A stretch of DNA of 43,800 bases, from the NCBI GenBank assembly GCA_030429365.1, contig JAUIEW010000009.1, positions 1-43,800 on the forward strand, given 5' to 3'. Positions 15,059 through 23,842 of the stretch are shown here, one piece after another; positions within the stretch are counted from its first letter, which is position 1; each line of letters starts with the position of its first letter. The translations under genes were made by a program, and so were the position numbers. Below the pieces are notes generated by a model. It was not told the origin of the DNA, did not search any database, and saw only the letters and a program-made list of their open reading frames with translations. Source of the DNA: Phycisphaerae bacterium. GTDB lineage: Bacteria; Planctomycetota; Phycisphaerae; UBA1845.

Positions 15059-16459
15059 TTACTGCGGGATCGCCGAATACGCGACGCCCGATGCGGACAA
15101 GAATCCGACGAATTCATTCGACGCGTCTACTTCGCTGGCTTTCAAACCAAATCCGAAGAAGTCCTCATCGAGTTCGTCAGGTACCAACTCGAATTCGCTG
15201 CCGTTGCGGCTGAACTGGAAGTACTCACCGTTGGCCAGCGTCACGCCGCACCCTGCGATGAACGCCCATTCGCCACTCGGGGTGACCGCGACGCTGCAGC
15301 CGTACCCACGATTGCCATCATCCGGATCGTCGCCCAGGGGATCGGGTGACGACGGAACGACGGTGAACTCCGGACCGTTCGCGCCAACCTCACCGACAAC
15401 GGCGCGGGCGGTTCCGTTGACACCTTCGTCCGAATCCTGCTCGATCACAAAGTAACCGAACGTACCGCCCGCAAAGTCGAACTCTTCGTTGTTGCCCGGG
15501 TTGCGGGCGAGTTGAACCGATGAACCGTCGCTCAGGTCGGCCAACCGATAAATTTCGTTTCCGTTCCCAGCTTTGTCGAACGCCTGGTAGAGCACGTGGC
15601 CGTTGTCGAGTCGGAAGTTAAATGCATTCGAGATGCCGCCGTCGGCAGAGAGATCGAACACCTGCGGATCGGCGCCGGGGTTATTGATGTCGTACACCGC
15701 GAGGAAGTTCGTGACCTGCGCGACCATTTGACCGTTCGCAACATCGAGCCCCAAAAGCGTAATTTCATTTTCGCGGGTCACCACAGGCGTGATGCCGGGG
15801 TCTGCAAAGGTAGTAACCACAGGCGGGGTCTGGTTGAGGTCGATCATCTTGAAGGTCTGCTGGGTTTCGGCGACGGTGACGACGATGCCGTCTTCGGCCC
15901 AGAATTCCTGCAGACCGGGAAGCGTGATGCCACTCGGCTTTTTCAAGTCGGCTTCGCTGATGACGGTACCGGTTTCGGTTTCCGTATCAAAGACCGTGAC
16001 GTTTCCATTGAAGTTTCGAACGATGATCCACTTGCCGGTTACAGCAAAGCCAGCTCTTTCGAAGATATCGAAATTCTGGTTGGAGACGTTTCGTGGATTG
16101 GTCTCACCGTTTGCGGCATTGACGTACTGCACGCCATTTTCGGCGCCGGAACCGACTGCGATGATCTCTTCACCGACAACGATGTCGCCGGATGCATCGG
16201 GGGCCATGCTGGTAAACACGAAGTTGAACTCGCTGGGATCGGCGCCGACATCACCGCCGCCGTTGTCTCCGCCTCCGTTGTCACCACCATTGTCGCCGCC
16301 GTTATCACCTCCGTTGTCGCCACCATTATCACCGCCATTGTCGCCGCCGTTATCTCCACCGCCACCAGGCGCGGAGGGCATGCAACCGGTTGAGACCGAC
16401 ATTGCCAAGATGAGCAACGCACAACTGCTCCAATGCATCAATGAATACCTGGACTTCAT
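15059..16459 (-). CDS. Lipoprotein with GGDN repeat and propeller-like body
   Basis: 466 residues with a lipoprotein signal MKSRYSLMHWSSCALLILAM-SVSTGC (Cys26). AGGA about 8 nt before the ATG supports this start. Residues about 32-70 are a low-complexity spacer of eight GGDN-type units plus GGGDV, which probably lifts the folded part from the membrane. The rest is repetitive beta structure (GKWIIVRNFNGNVTVFDTET, NFLAVYDINN, GHVLYQAFDK, GEWAFIAGCG), most likely a beta-propeller of a type I cannot name. Conserved phrases such as FNFRLDNGHVLYQAFD suggest binding or display of values rather than catalysis. Single gene with its own terminator and a possible promoter upstream. Confidence 0.8.
   Translation of the reverse strand: MKSRYSLMHWSSCALLILAMSVSTGCMPSAPGGGGDNGGDNGGDNGGDNGGDNGGDNGGDNGGGDNGGGDVGADPSEFNFVFTSMAPDASGDIVVGEEIIAVGSGAENGVQYVNAANGETNPRNVSNQNFDIFERAGFAVTGKWIIVRNFNGNVTVFDTETETGTVISEADLKKPSGITLPGLQEFWAEDGIVVTVAETQQTFKMIDLNQTPPVVTTFADPGITPVVTRENEITLLGLDVANGQMVAQVTNFLAVYDINNPGADPQVFDLSADGGISNAFNFRLDNGHVLYQAFDKAGNGNEIYRLADLSDGSSVQLARNPGNNEEFDFAGGTFGYFVIEQDSDEGVNGTARAVVGEVGANGPEFTVVPSSPDPLGDDPDDGNRGYGCSVAVTPSGEWAFIAGCGVTLANGEYFQFSRNGSEFELVPDELDEDFFGFGLKASEVDASNEFVGFLSASGVAYSAIPQ
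16250..16366 (-). repeat. Coding minisatellite for GGDN units
   Basis: About nine 12-15 bp units coding Gly-Gly-Asp-Asn in the spacer behind the lipidated Cys. Unit number can change without shifting the frame, so spacer length can vary between strains. Confidence 0.85.
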
Positions 16460-16551
16460 TCGCGCTATCCTTTCTGAATTTTCGACCTACTTCGATTGAT
16501 GGGTATGTGTTGCCCACACTCATACGCCTTGGACCCGATGGAAAGCGGAGT

Positions 16552-16579
16552 AGTGTACGGTTCACGAGCCAAGTCGCAA
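16552..16579 (-). promoter_or_regulatory. Possible promoter of the GGDN lipoprotein gene
   Basis: On the minus strand TTGCGA (16579-16574), 16 nt, TACACT (16557-16552), about 92 nt before the start codon. It is a moderate match only. Confidence 0.35.
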
Positions 16580-16652
16580 CCATTGGGTTGGTAATTTGGC
16601 GACACGGTTTGTCAGGGAAATGGCCGGAAATGACCGGATGTAACAGTTGCGA

Positions 16653-17681
16653 TCAGTAGCTTTCGCGGGCGAGATGGACTTTGCCGCGAAACGTCCAGTA
16701 CACCACACCGGAGTAGGTGATCACAAATGGCAGGCCGATGACCGCGATTAGTAGCATGATGCGCAGCGTGGCTTCGCTGGATCGGGCGTTGTAGACGGTC
16801 ATGTGCCACGATTCGTTCAGCGATGAGGGCACGAGGTTGGGAAAAATCGCGGTGGCAAAAAGCGTGGCGAATGCGGCGATCGTGGCACACGAACTGACGA
16901 AGGCGTACACCGGTTTTTTGAGAAACATCGCACGCGGAATGTTGGCGACGGCTAACACGTTGAGCGCGGGGACTGCCCAAAGCCACTTGTTGTCGTGGAA
17001 GTTCTTGAACGCACGCGGAATCTCAACGAGCGTGACCATCGTCGTAAAGATGTACGCGATCAAAAAGAAACCAAACGTCCGCCAGATCCAGCGTTCGATC
17101 AACTTTTGCAATTCGCCTTCGGTTTTGAGGTAGAGAAAGATCGCACCATGCATGCTGAAGAGCGCCACGGTCAACACACCGACCAACAGTGGGTAGAACG
17201 TCAGCTGCTCCCAGACGCTCTGATGGATAATCATGTCTTCGTTGACCGGCATGCCCTGCATCACGTTGCCAGCCGCCACGCCAAACAAAAACGCCGCGAG
17301 CAAACTCGAGCCGAAGAAACCATAGTCCCATGCAGTTCGCCAACGCGCGTGTTCTGCCTTCGAGCGAAACTCGATACTGACAGCCCGAAAGATCAGCGCG
17401 AATAGCAGCAACATAAACGCCACATAAAATCCGCTGAACACCGTCGCGTACGCTTCAGGAAATGCTGCAAACAACGCCCCGCCGAACGTCACCAGCCAAA
17501 CCTCATTCCCGTCCCAGAGCGGTCCGATCGAATTGAGAATGATCCGACGGTCGCGATCGCTTTTGGCAATCGGATGCAAAATGCCCACGCCGAAATCAAA
17601 TCCGTCGAGGATCGCGTAGCCGACGAGCAGAAACCCGAGCAGGGCAAACCAGATCAGCGATAAGGTGTCGTGTTCAAACAT
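16653..17681 (-). CDS. cydB: Cytochrome bd ubiquinol oxidase subunit II
   Basis: 342 residues from ATG 17681, which shares one base with the stop of cydA (TGATG). The frame is open further upstream, but only as antisense or shadow of cydA. Polytopic protein with about eight or nine spans. The N-terminus has the typical CydB segment FALLGFLLVGYAILDGFDFGVG, then LWDGNEVWLVTFGGALFAAFPEAYA, and the C-terminal helix pair LRIMLLIAVIGLPFVITYSG. It pairs with CydA in the cytoplasmic membrane to form the terminal oxidase, which reduces O2 with quinol at high affinity. No CydX-like small protein follows, and no cydDC exporter is seen here. Confidence 0.95.
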   Translation of the reverse strand: MFEHDTLSLIWFALLGFLLVGYAILDGFDFGVGILHPIAKSDRDRRIILNSIGPLWDGNEVWLVTFGGALFAAFPEAYATVFSGFYVAFMLLLFALIFRAVSIEFRSKAEHARWRTAWDYGFFGSSLLAAFLFGVAAGNVMQGMPVNEDMIIHQSVWEQLTFYPLLVGVLTVALFSMHGAIFLYLKTEGELQKLIERWIWRTFGFFLIAYIFTTMVTLVEIPRAFKNFHDNKWLWAVPALNVLAVANIPRAMFLKKPVYAFVSSCATIAAFATLFATAIFPNLVPSSLNESWHMTVYNARSSEATLRIMLLIAVIGLPFVITYSGVVYWTFRGKVHLARESY

Positions 17682-19156
17682 CACGATTGCTCGGATTTCC
17701 TGGACTCGGATTCGTTGTATTCCGTCAGCGAGCGCTGATGGCCCGACATCGCGGCGGCGGTTTTGAAGAACGACCGTTCGCTTGGGTCGGACGTTGGTTC
17801 GGGTTCGTCGGGACCGTGCTGAATCTTGTTGTTGAGGACGAAGATCCAAACGAAGAACAGCATCAGGTAGATCAACCCGAACATCACGATCGACCATAGC
17901 ACCTGTTCGGAGGTGACGGCTTCGCTGAGTCCGTCGGACGTGCGCAATCCGCGCATGCTCACGCCGTCGTGCTCGCCGGGATAGACTATCCAAGGTTGCC
18001 GCCCCACCTCGGCTGCGATCCAACCGGCTTGGTTTGCAACCATCGGACCGAACACCGCAAACACATGAATCCAAAGGAGCCAGCGCATCTTGAAAACGCG
18101 CCCACCCCGCAGCAGCGGCAGCGTACCCAACGTCAACACGATGAAACCGAACCCCAGCCCCACCATCAAATGGTACATCTGAAATGGCAGCCAAACTGGC
18201 GGACGTTCATCTTCGGGGAATTCGTTGAGGCCGGTGATCGGGCTCTTGGAATCGCCGGTGATCAGGTAGCTGAGCATGCCGGGGATCGCCAGGCCGAACC
18301 GCACCTTGCCAGTCGAGGCTTCAGGCGAGCCGAACAAATACAAGTCGCCCGGGCCGGTTTCGAAATGCCCTTCAAAGGCGGCCATCTTCGCGGGCTGCGT
18401 TTCGGAAACCTGCTTGGCCTGGTCGTGTCCGGTGATGGCAGCCAACAAGCTGAAGATCGCCGCGATGACCAGTCCGATTGTAAAGCAGCGGCGGGCGAAA
18501 AGTTCGTGACGCTTTTTGAGCAGGTAGTACGAACTGACGGACGTGACCAAAAATCCGCCCAAGATCAACGCACCGATCAGCGTGTGCGTCAACCGATCGA
18601 CACTCGATGGATTGAACACCATCGCCCAGAAGTCGGTGATCTCGGCGCGGTAGCGGGTGTGATCGCCGACCACCTTTTCAACGATGTGATACCCAGCCGG
18701 CGTCTGCTGCCACGAGTTTGCGACGACGATCCACACCGCGCTGAACATGCTGCCCAGCCAGACCATCATGCTGGAAAAGAAATGCATCTTCGGTCCGACG
18801 CGATCCCAACCAAACACCAGAACCGCGAGGAAACCGGACTCGAGAAAGAATGCAAAGATTCCCTCTGCCGCCAGCGCCGAACCGAACACGTCGCCGACGA
18901 AGCGGCTATATGCCGCCCAGTTCGTCCCAAACTCAAACTCCATCACGAGCCCGGTGGCGACGCCCAAGCCGAAATTAACCGCGAAGATGCGCGTCCAGAA
19001 ACGGGCCGCGTCTTTCCAGGATTGATCGCCGGTCTTGAGCCAGATTCCCTCAAGCACCACCATCACCAATCCGAGCCCAATGGTGAGAGGCGGGAACAGG
19101 TAATGAAACATCACCGTTCCGGCAAACTGCAAACGGGATAAGGTGAGGACGTCCAT
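17681..19156 (-). CDS. cydA: Cytochrome bd ubiquinol oxidase subunit I
   Basis: 491 residues, somewhat shorter than long-Q-loop forms, so probably a short-Q-loop (CIO-like) enzyme. Visible features: [21 protein letters not shown] with heme ligand His18, [56 protein letters not shown] with the second conserved His, [18 protein letters not shown] with the Met ligand region, and [16 protein letters not shown] with the invariant GRQPW. It binds the three hemes and oxidises quinol. First gene of the cydAB pair, overlapping cydB by one base. No strong ribosome binding site is visible before the ATG. Confidence 0.96.
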   Translation of the reverse strand: MDVLTLSRLQFAGTVMFHYLFPPLTIGLGLVMVVLEGIWLKTGDQSWKDAARFWTRIFAVNFGLGVATGLVMEFEFGTNWAAYSRFVGDVFGSALAAEGIFAFFLESGFLAVLVFGWDRVGPKMHFFSSMMVWLGSMFSAVWIVVANSWQQTPAGYHIVEKVVGDHTRYRAEITDFWAMVFNPSSVDRLTHTLIGALILGGFLVTSVSSYYLLKKRHELFARRCFTIGLVIAAIFSLLAAITGHDQAKQVSETQPAKMAAFEGHFETGPGDLYLFGSPEASTGKVRFGLAIPGMLSYLITGDSKSPITGLNEFPEDERPPVWLPFQMYHLMVGLGFGFIVLTLGTLPLLRGGRVFKMRWLLWIHVFAVFGPMVANQAGWIAAEVGRQPWIVYPGEHDGVSMRGLRTSDGLSEAVTSEQVLWSIVMFGLIYLMLFFVWIFVLNNKIQHGPDEPEPTSDPSERSFFKTAAAMSGHQRSLTEYNESESRKSEQS

Positions 19157-19270
19157 GAAACGATTTACAACTGCGCCCGCGCCATGCGGTCAATCGTTTG
19201 GATTACTGCACTGCTCCGACGAGGATACGTATATCGATCCAGGTCACTATGCAGATTAAAGCACGGTCGC

Positions 19271-20947
19271 TCAGTTTGTCCAACCCGGACCGCGAACAAA
19301 TTTTCCGGGCGTCGCGCCGGTGTGCTTGCCGTCTTTGATCACGTGCCCGCCGTTGACGAAGACGTGCTTCATTCCGGTGGCGTATTGGTGCGGTTCGCTG
19401 AACGTGGCCTTGTCGCCAAACGTATTCGGATCAAACACGACCACATCGGCGAAGTAGCCGTCCGCCAGGCGGCCTCGCGACTTGAGGCCCAGGTTCTCAG
19501 CCGGCAGCGAAGACATCCGCCTGACCGCATCCTCGACGCGCACCAGCCCTTCGTCCCGCGCATACTTACCAATGAACCGAGCGAACGATCCATACGCCCG
19601 CGGGTGTGGATTCCGCTTGAGGAAAACTCCCTCGGTCGCGTACGAACCGGAATCCGAGCAGATGCTGATGTACGGCTGCTGAATCTTTGTGCGGACGTTG
19701 TCTTCCGACATCGTAAAGAAAATCGTTCCGACATCGCTGTGGTCTTCGATGACCAGATCCATCGCGGTGTCTTCGGGCGACGTTCCCCGCAGTTTCGCGA
19801 CCTCAGCCAGCGTCTTGCCCGTGTACTTTTTCAGATCGTCGTTGCGGAACCCAACCAGCAGAATATTGTCAGGCGAGCCGGCAGAGAGGTACCCGTTGTC
19901 CCACTCGGTGGTGGGCGTGTTCATTTCCTCCTTGACCTTCGCGCGGATGGCCGGATCTTTCAGGCGATTCTCCCAGGCTTCGCGTCCGCCCTCCTGCACC
20001 CATGGAGGCATGACCGCGTCGAGGCCGGTCGAACTGGCGCGATAGGTGTACATGTCGGCGGTGATCTTAAGGCCTTGGGCGCGGGCGGCTTCGATGCGAC
20101 CCAACAGCGCGGGAAGCTTGCTCCAATTCGCCCGACCCGACGCCTTGATGTGATAGACCTCAGCCGGGATGTTGGCGCTCTTGGCGATGAGCAGGAATTC
20201 GTCGAACGCTTCGAGCAGATTGTCGGCTTCGTTGCGCATGTGCGAGGTGTAAATACCGCCATGCTTTGCAGCGACCTTGGCGAGCGCGATGATCTCGTCG
20301 GTCTTGGCGTAAAATGCCGGCGCATAAATCAGCGACGTGGACAGTCCGACGGCCCCCTCTTTCATCGCCTGATCGACGAGCGCCTTCATCCGCTCCAATT
20401 CGTCAGCCGTCGGTTCGCGATCGTCGTAACCGATTTCATGAATCCGCACGGTCGTCGCACCAACAAACGACGCAACGTTGACCGACACACCGCGCTTCTC
20501 CAGATGCGACAGGTATTCGCCCAACGTCGTCCACTTGACGTCGAACTTGATGTCGCCCTGCTCTTCCGCCATCTCCTTTTTCATCGCATCGTTGAGCGGC
20601 CCCATCGAGCGCCCTTCGCCCATCACTTCGAGCGTGACGCCTTGCAGGATGTCGCTCATCGCCCGGTTGTCTTCAAACAAAGACTCGCCAGCCCAACTCA
20701 GCATGTTGATGAACCCGGGCGCGACCACCAACCCGGTGGCGTCGATGTCAACATCGCCTTCGCCTTCGACTTTCGGACCGCCGGAAACAATCCGCTCACC
20801 GCGAACCGCCACGTCGCCCACGTATCCGTCAGCCCCCGAGCCATCCATGATCGTCGCGTTGCGAATGACCACGTCGAAGTCCTTCGAGGACGAACACCCC
20901 GCCCCCGCCAACAACATCCCGATCGCCAACATCATCCCGCGTTTCAA
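19271..20947 (-). CDS. D-aminoacylase-like amidohydrolase, lipoprotein, lacking the HxH metal motif
   Basis: 558 residues from a TTG at 20947 with GGAGG 8 nt upstream. This start gives a clean lipoprotein signal MKRGMMLAIGMLLAGAGC (Cys18). A GTG at 20962 is possible but overlaps the ribosome binding site. The rest is an amidohydrolase of the N-acyl-D-amino-acid deacylase type: DFDVVIRNATIMDGSG, ATGLVVAPGFINMLSWAGES, VGLSTSLIYAPAFYA, YTSHMRNEADNLLEAFDEF, AEVYHIKASG, ISICSDSGSYATEGV, and the closing LADGYFADVVVFDPNTF and KHVFVNGGHVIKDGK. Normal members read GFID.H.H.D; here the place is GFINMLSWA (78-86), so two metal ligands are missing. I believe this variant recurs in envelope-bound relatives. 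Substrate unknown, perhaps D-amino-acid or peptidoglycan-derived material. Confidence 0.85.
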   Translation of the reverse strand: MKRGMMLAIGMLLAGAGCSSSKDFDVVIRNATIMDGSGADGYVGDVAVRGERIVSGGPKVEGEGDVDIDATGLVVAPGFINMLSWAGESLFEDNRAMSDILQGVTLEVMGEGRSMGPLNDAMKKEMAEEQGDIKFDVKWTTLGEYLSHLEKRGVSVNVASFVGATTVRIHEIGYDDREPTADELERMKALVDQAMKEGAVGLSTSLIYAPAFYAKTDEIIALAKVAAKHGGIYTSHMRNEADNLLEAFDEFLLIAKSANIPAEVYHIKASGRANWSKLPALLGRIEAARAQGLKITADMYTYRASSTGLDAVMPPWVQEGGREAWENRLKDPAIRAKVKEEMNTPTTEWDNGYLSAGSPDNILLVGFRNDDLKKYTGKTLAEVAKLRGTSPEDTAMDLVIEDHSDVGTIFFTMSEDNVRTKIQQPYISICSDSGSYATEGVFLKRNPHPRAYGSFARFIGKYARDEGLVRVEDAVRRMSSLPAENLGLKSRGRLADGYFADVVVFDPNTFGDKATFSEPHQYATGMKHVFVNGGHVIKDGKHTGATPGKFVRGPGWTN

Positions 20948-21100
20948 GTGACCAACCTCCACTCTGTCGTGCCATCCAACTCGAATTCAAAGCGCACCGG
21001 ATTCCGCGCACGCCTTCGCGAAAGCCTATCACATCCGCGGCACACCTCCAATCTCAATCGGAATCCACATTCGGAAACCCTCAGCCAGCCGAGTGACGCT

Positions 21101-22495
21101 ATGCAGCCCTTGCAATCATCTTCGAGTCATTGGATCATGCCGAATTCAAGCTACGGATTTGACTTTGACGCCCCCGGGGCAACGCCCGATGGCGATCTGG
21201 AAACACAATTGATGGATGCCTTCGAATTCACAAACGGCTCGCTGTGTTGCGACTCGCACAGCCTCTCCGACATCGCCGATCAATTTGGCACGCCGGTTTA
21301 TGTTTACTCTGCCCGGGCGTTTCGTGAACACTATGCGGCTCTTCGCGATGCGTTTGCGGCGATCGAACCGCGACTTTGCTTTTCGATCAAGAGTTGCCAC
21401 AACGTTCACATCCTGCGGACGCTTCTCGAATGCGGCTCCTCGTTTGACGCGGTGAGTATCGGCGAAGTGCGGCGGGCGCTGGAAGCCGGCGCGAAGGCCT
21501 CGGACATTGTGTTCGCCGGGGTTGGCAAGACGCCTGCAGAAATCGAAGCCGCGGTCGACCTCGGGGTCGGCACGTTCAACGCAGAATCGGCGGCAGAACT
21601 CGATGTCATCGCAGCCGTCGCGAACAAAGCCCGCAAGAATGTCCGTGCGGCGCTTCGGATCAACCCCGACGTCGACGCCAAGACCCACCCGCACACCACC
21701 ACCGGTAAGGACGAAAACAAATTCGGTATCGAGATCGGCAGCTCGCCGGCACTCTTTCAAAAGCACAAAGACGATCCGTTTCTTTCGCTCGTCGGGATTC
21801 ATCTGCACATCGGCTCACCGGTCAACACGGTCGCGCCCTATGTAGAGATGGTGACCAAAGCCCTCGAACTCGTCGCCCAACTTAAAACAGACGGCGTCAG
21901 CATCGACTCGATCAACATCGGCGGTGGATACGGTGCGGAGTATGGCCACCAAGCCTCCGCGACCCCGCGCGAATACGCCGACGCCATCGTCCCCCTGCTC
22001 AAAGACAGCGGGTTGAAGGTTTCGCTCGAACCCGGCCGATCAATCTCAGCCAATGCCGGTATCCTGATCACGCGGGTGGTTTACCTGAAAGAATCGCGAA
22101 CCAAACAATTCGTCATCGTCGACGGATCGATGACCGACCTGATCCGACCGGCGCTTTATGACGCCTACCATTTCATTTGGCCCGTCGCCCCAGCTGGCGG
22201 TGCTGCACCGACCGACCGATCGCCTGCATATCGCGTCGAAGGAGCGAGGCCGGTGGACATCGTCGGGCCCGTTTGCGAAAGCAGCGACTACCTTGGTAGG
22301 AATCGGTTCATCCCGGCCGTCAAGCAAGGCGATTTGCTCGCGGTCTTCTCGGCTGGTGCGTACGGCGCGGTGATGGGCAGCCAATACAACACGCGATGCC
22401 GCGCCGCAGAAGTGCTGGTCGACAGCGACGGTCCCCGCCTCATCCGCCGCCGCGAAACCTTCGACGACATCATGGCCTGCGAACGCGACGTGTAG
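21101..22495 (+). CDS. lysA: Diaminopimelate decarboxylase
   Basis: Makes L-lysine from meso-diaminopimelate with PLP in the cytosol. 464 residues from ATG 21101. ATGs at 21137 and 21212 are alternatives, and the last gives 427 residues, closer to the family norm. The 37 N-terminal extra residues look disordered, and none of the starts has a good ribosome binding site. Motifs: FGTPVYVYS, LCFSIKSCHN with the PLP Lys97, DAVSIGEVRRALEAGA, ENKFGIEI, GIHLHIGSPV, INIGGGYGAEY, SLEPGRSISANAGIL and GPVCESSDYLG. The frame stays open upstream to 19184, but that part is antisense to the aminoacylase gene. The stop TAG at 22493 is supplied by copy 2 of the inverted repeat. Confidence 0.93.
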   Translation: MQPLQSSSSHWIMPNSSYGFDFDAPGATPDGDLETQLMDAFEFTNGSLCCDSHSLSDIADQFGTPVYVYSARAFREHYAALRDAFAAIEPRLCFSIKSCHNVHILRTLLECGSSFDAVSIGEVRRALEAGAKASDIVFAGVGKTPAEIEAAVDLGVGTFNAESAAELDVIAAVANKARKNVRAALRINPDVDAKTHPHTTTGKDENKFGIEIGSSPALFQKHKDDPFLSLVGIHLHIGSPVNTVAPYVEMVTKALELVAQLKTDGVSIDSINIGGGYGAEYGHQASATPREYADAIVPLLKDSGLKVSLEPGRSISANAGILITRVVYLKESRTKQFVIVDGSMTDLIRPALYDAYHFIWPVAPAGGAAPTDRSPAYRVEGARPVDIVGPVCESSDYLGRNRFIPAVKQGDLLAVFSAGAYGAVMGSQYNTRCRAAEVLVDSDGPRLIRRRETFDDIMACERDV

Positions 22496-22556
22496 GGTGG
22501 GCCGTGCCCACCATGTTGTTGTGAATTCAAACGGCGGTGGGCACGGCCCACCCTAC
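22492..22556. repeat. Long inverted repeat, copy 2, supplying the stop codon of lysA
   Basis: Perfect 21-base arms at 22492-22512 and 22536-22556, identical to copy 1 at 6229-6295. The loop of 23 nt is also alike, sharing GAATTCAAACGGC. The TAG stop of lysA (22493-22495) lies in the left arm. Confidence 0.9.
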
Positions 22557-22645
22557 GATTTGCGCGTTTGGATTCTCACGTCGGCCCGGTTACGCTATCG
22601 GGGTTACGCCGTTGGCCATGGCCGCATGGATTGGAGAGATCGATC

Positions 22646-23833
22646 GTGGAAAATCAGACAGGACCACTCGAATTGAATTCGACAGATACCAATCGTAGGT
22701 GGCGATTGCTTGGCGTGTCTGCGCTTTTGATCGCGTGCATCGTCGGCGCATGCAGCCACGTCACCGAGCCGATCACAACAACCGACCAATCCACAACTGA
22801 CGCTACAGCAACCGAGGACGCATCGGATCCGATGCTTTCCGTGAATACGCTCCTACCCGCGCCGGCTGATTTCGCATTGAACCGCATCGGTTCTGACGAT
22901 TTTCCGATTCCCCCGCATGCCAAGTATCTCGAAGGCGTGCGCATCTGCATCGATCCCGGTCACGGCGGCGACGCCCATAAGCATGGTTACAAACGCGGTC
23001 CAACCGGCGTCCGCGAAGCCGAAATGAACTTAAGGGTGGCTCAATACCTGCGCGATTTGCTCGTCCACGTCGGTGCGGAAGTCAAACTGACCCGCGAAGA
23101 CGACAACGATTTAAGCCTGGCCGACCGGGCGAAAGTGGCTGACGATTGGGACGCCGATCTGTTTATCAGTTGCCACCACAACGCCACCAGCAACGCCGAA
23201 GCCAACCGCACGACGGTGTGGTATCACGGGACGGTGGACGATCGGCCCGACAATCTCGACCTTGCAAGGCACCTGTGCGAAGGTTTGTTCGACTCGCTGC
23301 AATTACCGCAATTGACGGGCATTCCGCTCAAGAGCGATCAGTTGATGTACGAGTCTGGTTTCGGCGTGCTGCGGGCGGCCAACAAAACCTCGGCGCTCTG
23401 CGAAACGTCGTTCTACACCAACCCCGAAGAAGAGCAGCGTCTGCGTGATCCGGAATACAACCTGCGGGAAGCGTACGGAATGTTCATGGGGCTGGCGCGA
23501 TACGCAGCCGGCGGACTGCCGACGGTGAGCATCATGCATATCAGCGCGGAATCATCATCGGACGTCGCCGAGCGCACCATCGTCTTTCAACTGGATGACG
23601 GCCTGCGCTCACGCAAGGCGTGGGGTAGCGATCGATCAATGATTTTGCGGGATTCCATCGCCGTCCGGATTGACGGCGAGCGCGTGGACCACGAATTTCT
23701 TCCGAACACCTACGTGTTGAAGGTCAACATTCCTGACGAGGTTGCAAGCGGAACGCACGACGTGTCGGTTCAATTCCAGAACATGTTCAAACACGCCAAC
23801 ACCACGCCGAACTTTGCGATCATCCTCGACTGA
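22646..23833 (+). CDS. N-acetylmuramoyl-L-alanine amidase, lipoprotein
   Basis: Amidase_3 fold, cutting the bond between muramic acid and the stem peptide of peptidoglycan. From GTG 22646 the product is 395 residues. GGAGAG about 8 nt upstream selects this start over a TTG at 22568. Lipoprotein signal ALLIACIVGAC with Cys36. Catalytic region: ICIDPGHGGDA (His106), GVREAEMNLRVAQYL with Glu124, VKLTREDDNDLSLADRAKVAD, and LFISCHHNA (His177/178), then ALCETSFYTNPEEE with the catalytic Glu. The last 90 residues are an added beta domain (VFQLDDGLRSRKAW ... GTHDVSVQFQN). It lies next to lysA, the enzyme that consumes diaminopimelate, but the inverted repeat separates the two genes. Confidence 0.9.
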   Translation: MENQTGPLELNSTDTNRRWRLLGVSALLIACIVGACSHVTEPITTTDQSTTDATATEDASDPMLSVNTLLPAPADFALNRIGSDDFPIPPHAKYLEGVRICIDPGHGGDAHKHGYKRGPTGVREAEMNLRVAQYLRDLLVHVGAEVKLTREDDNDLSLADRAKVADDWDADLFISCHHNATSNAEANRTTVWYHGTVDDRPDNLDLARHLCEGLFDSLQLPQLTGIPLKSDQLMYESGFGVLRAANKTSALCETSFYTNPEEEQRLRDPEYNLREAYGMFMGLARYAAGGLPTVSIMHISAESSSDVAERTIVFQLDDGLRSRKAWGSDRSMILRDSIAVRIDGERVDHEFLPNTYVLKVNIPDEVASGTHDVSVQFQNMFKHANTTPNFAIILD

Positions 23834-23842
23834 TTCGCGCGA

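Noticed and set aside
16653-18194. cydB frame extended to 513 codons
   Set aside because: The first 171 codons overlap cydA and read as Arg-rich antisense-like sequence. The ATG at 17681 overlapping the cydA stop is the natural start.
16653-19156. A novel respiratory gene at the cyd locus
   Set aside because: Ordinary cydAB with all expected motifs; nothing new.
19184-22495. A continuous plus-strand frame of 1103 codons
   Set aside because: Its first two thirds are antisense to the aminoacylase gene, with Arg/His-rich composition and no motif. Only the part from about 21101 (lysA) is real.
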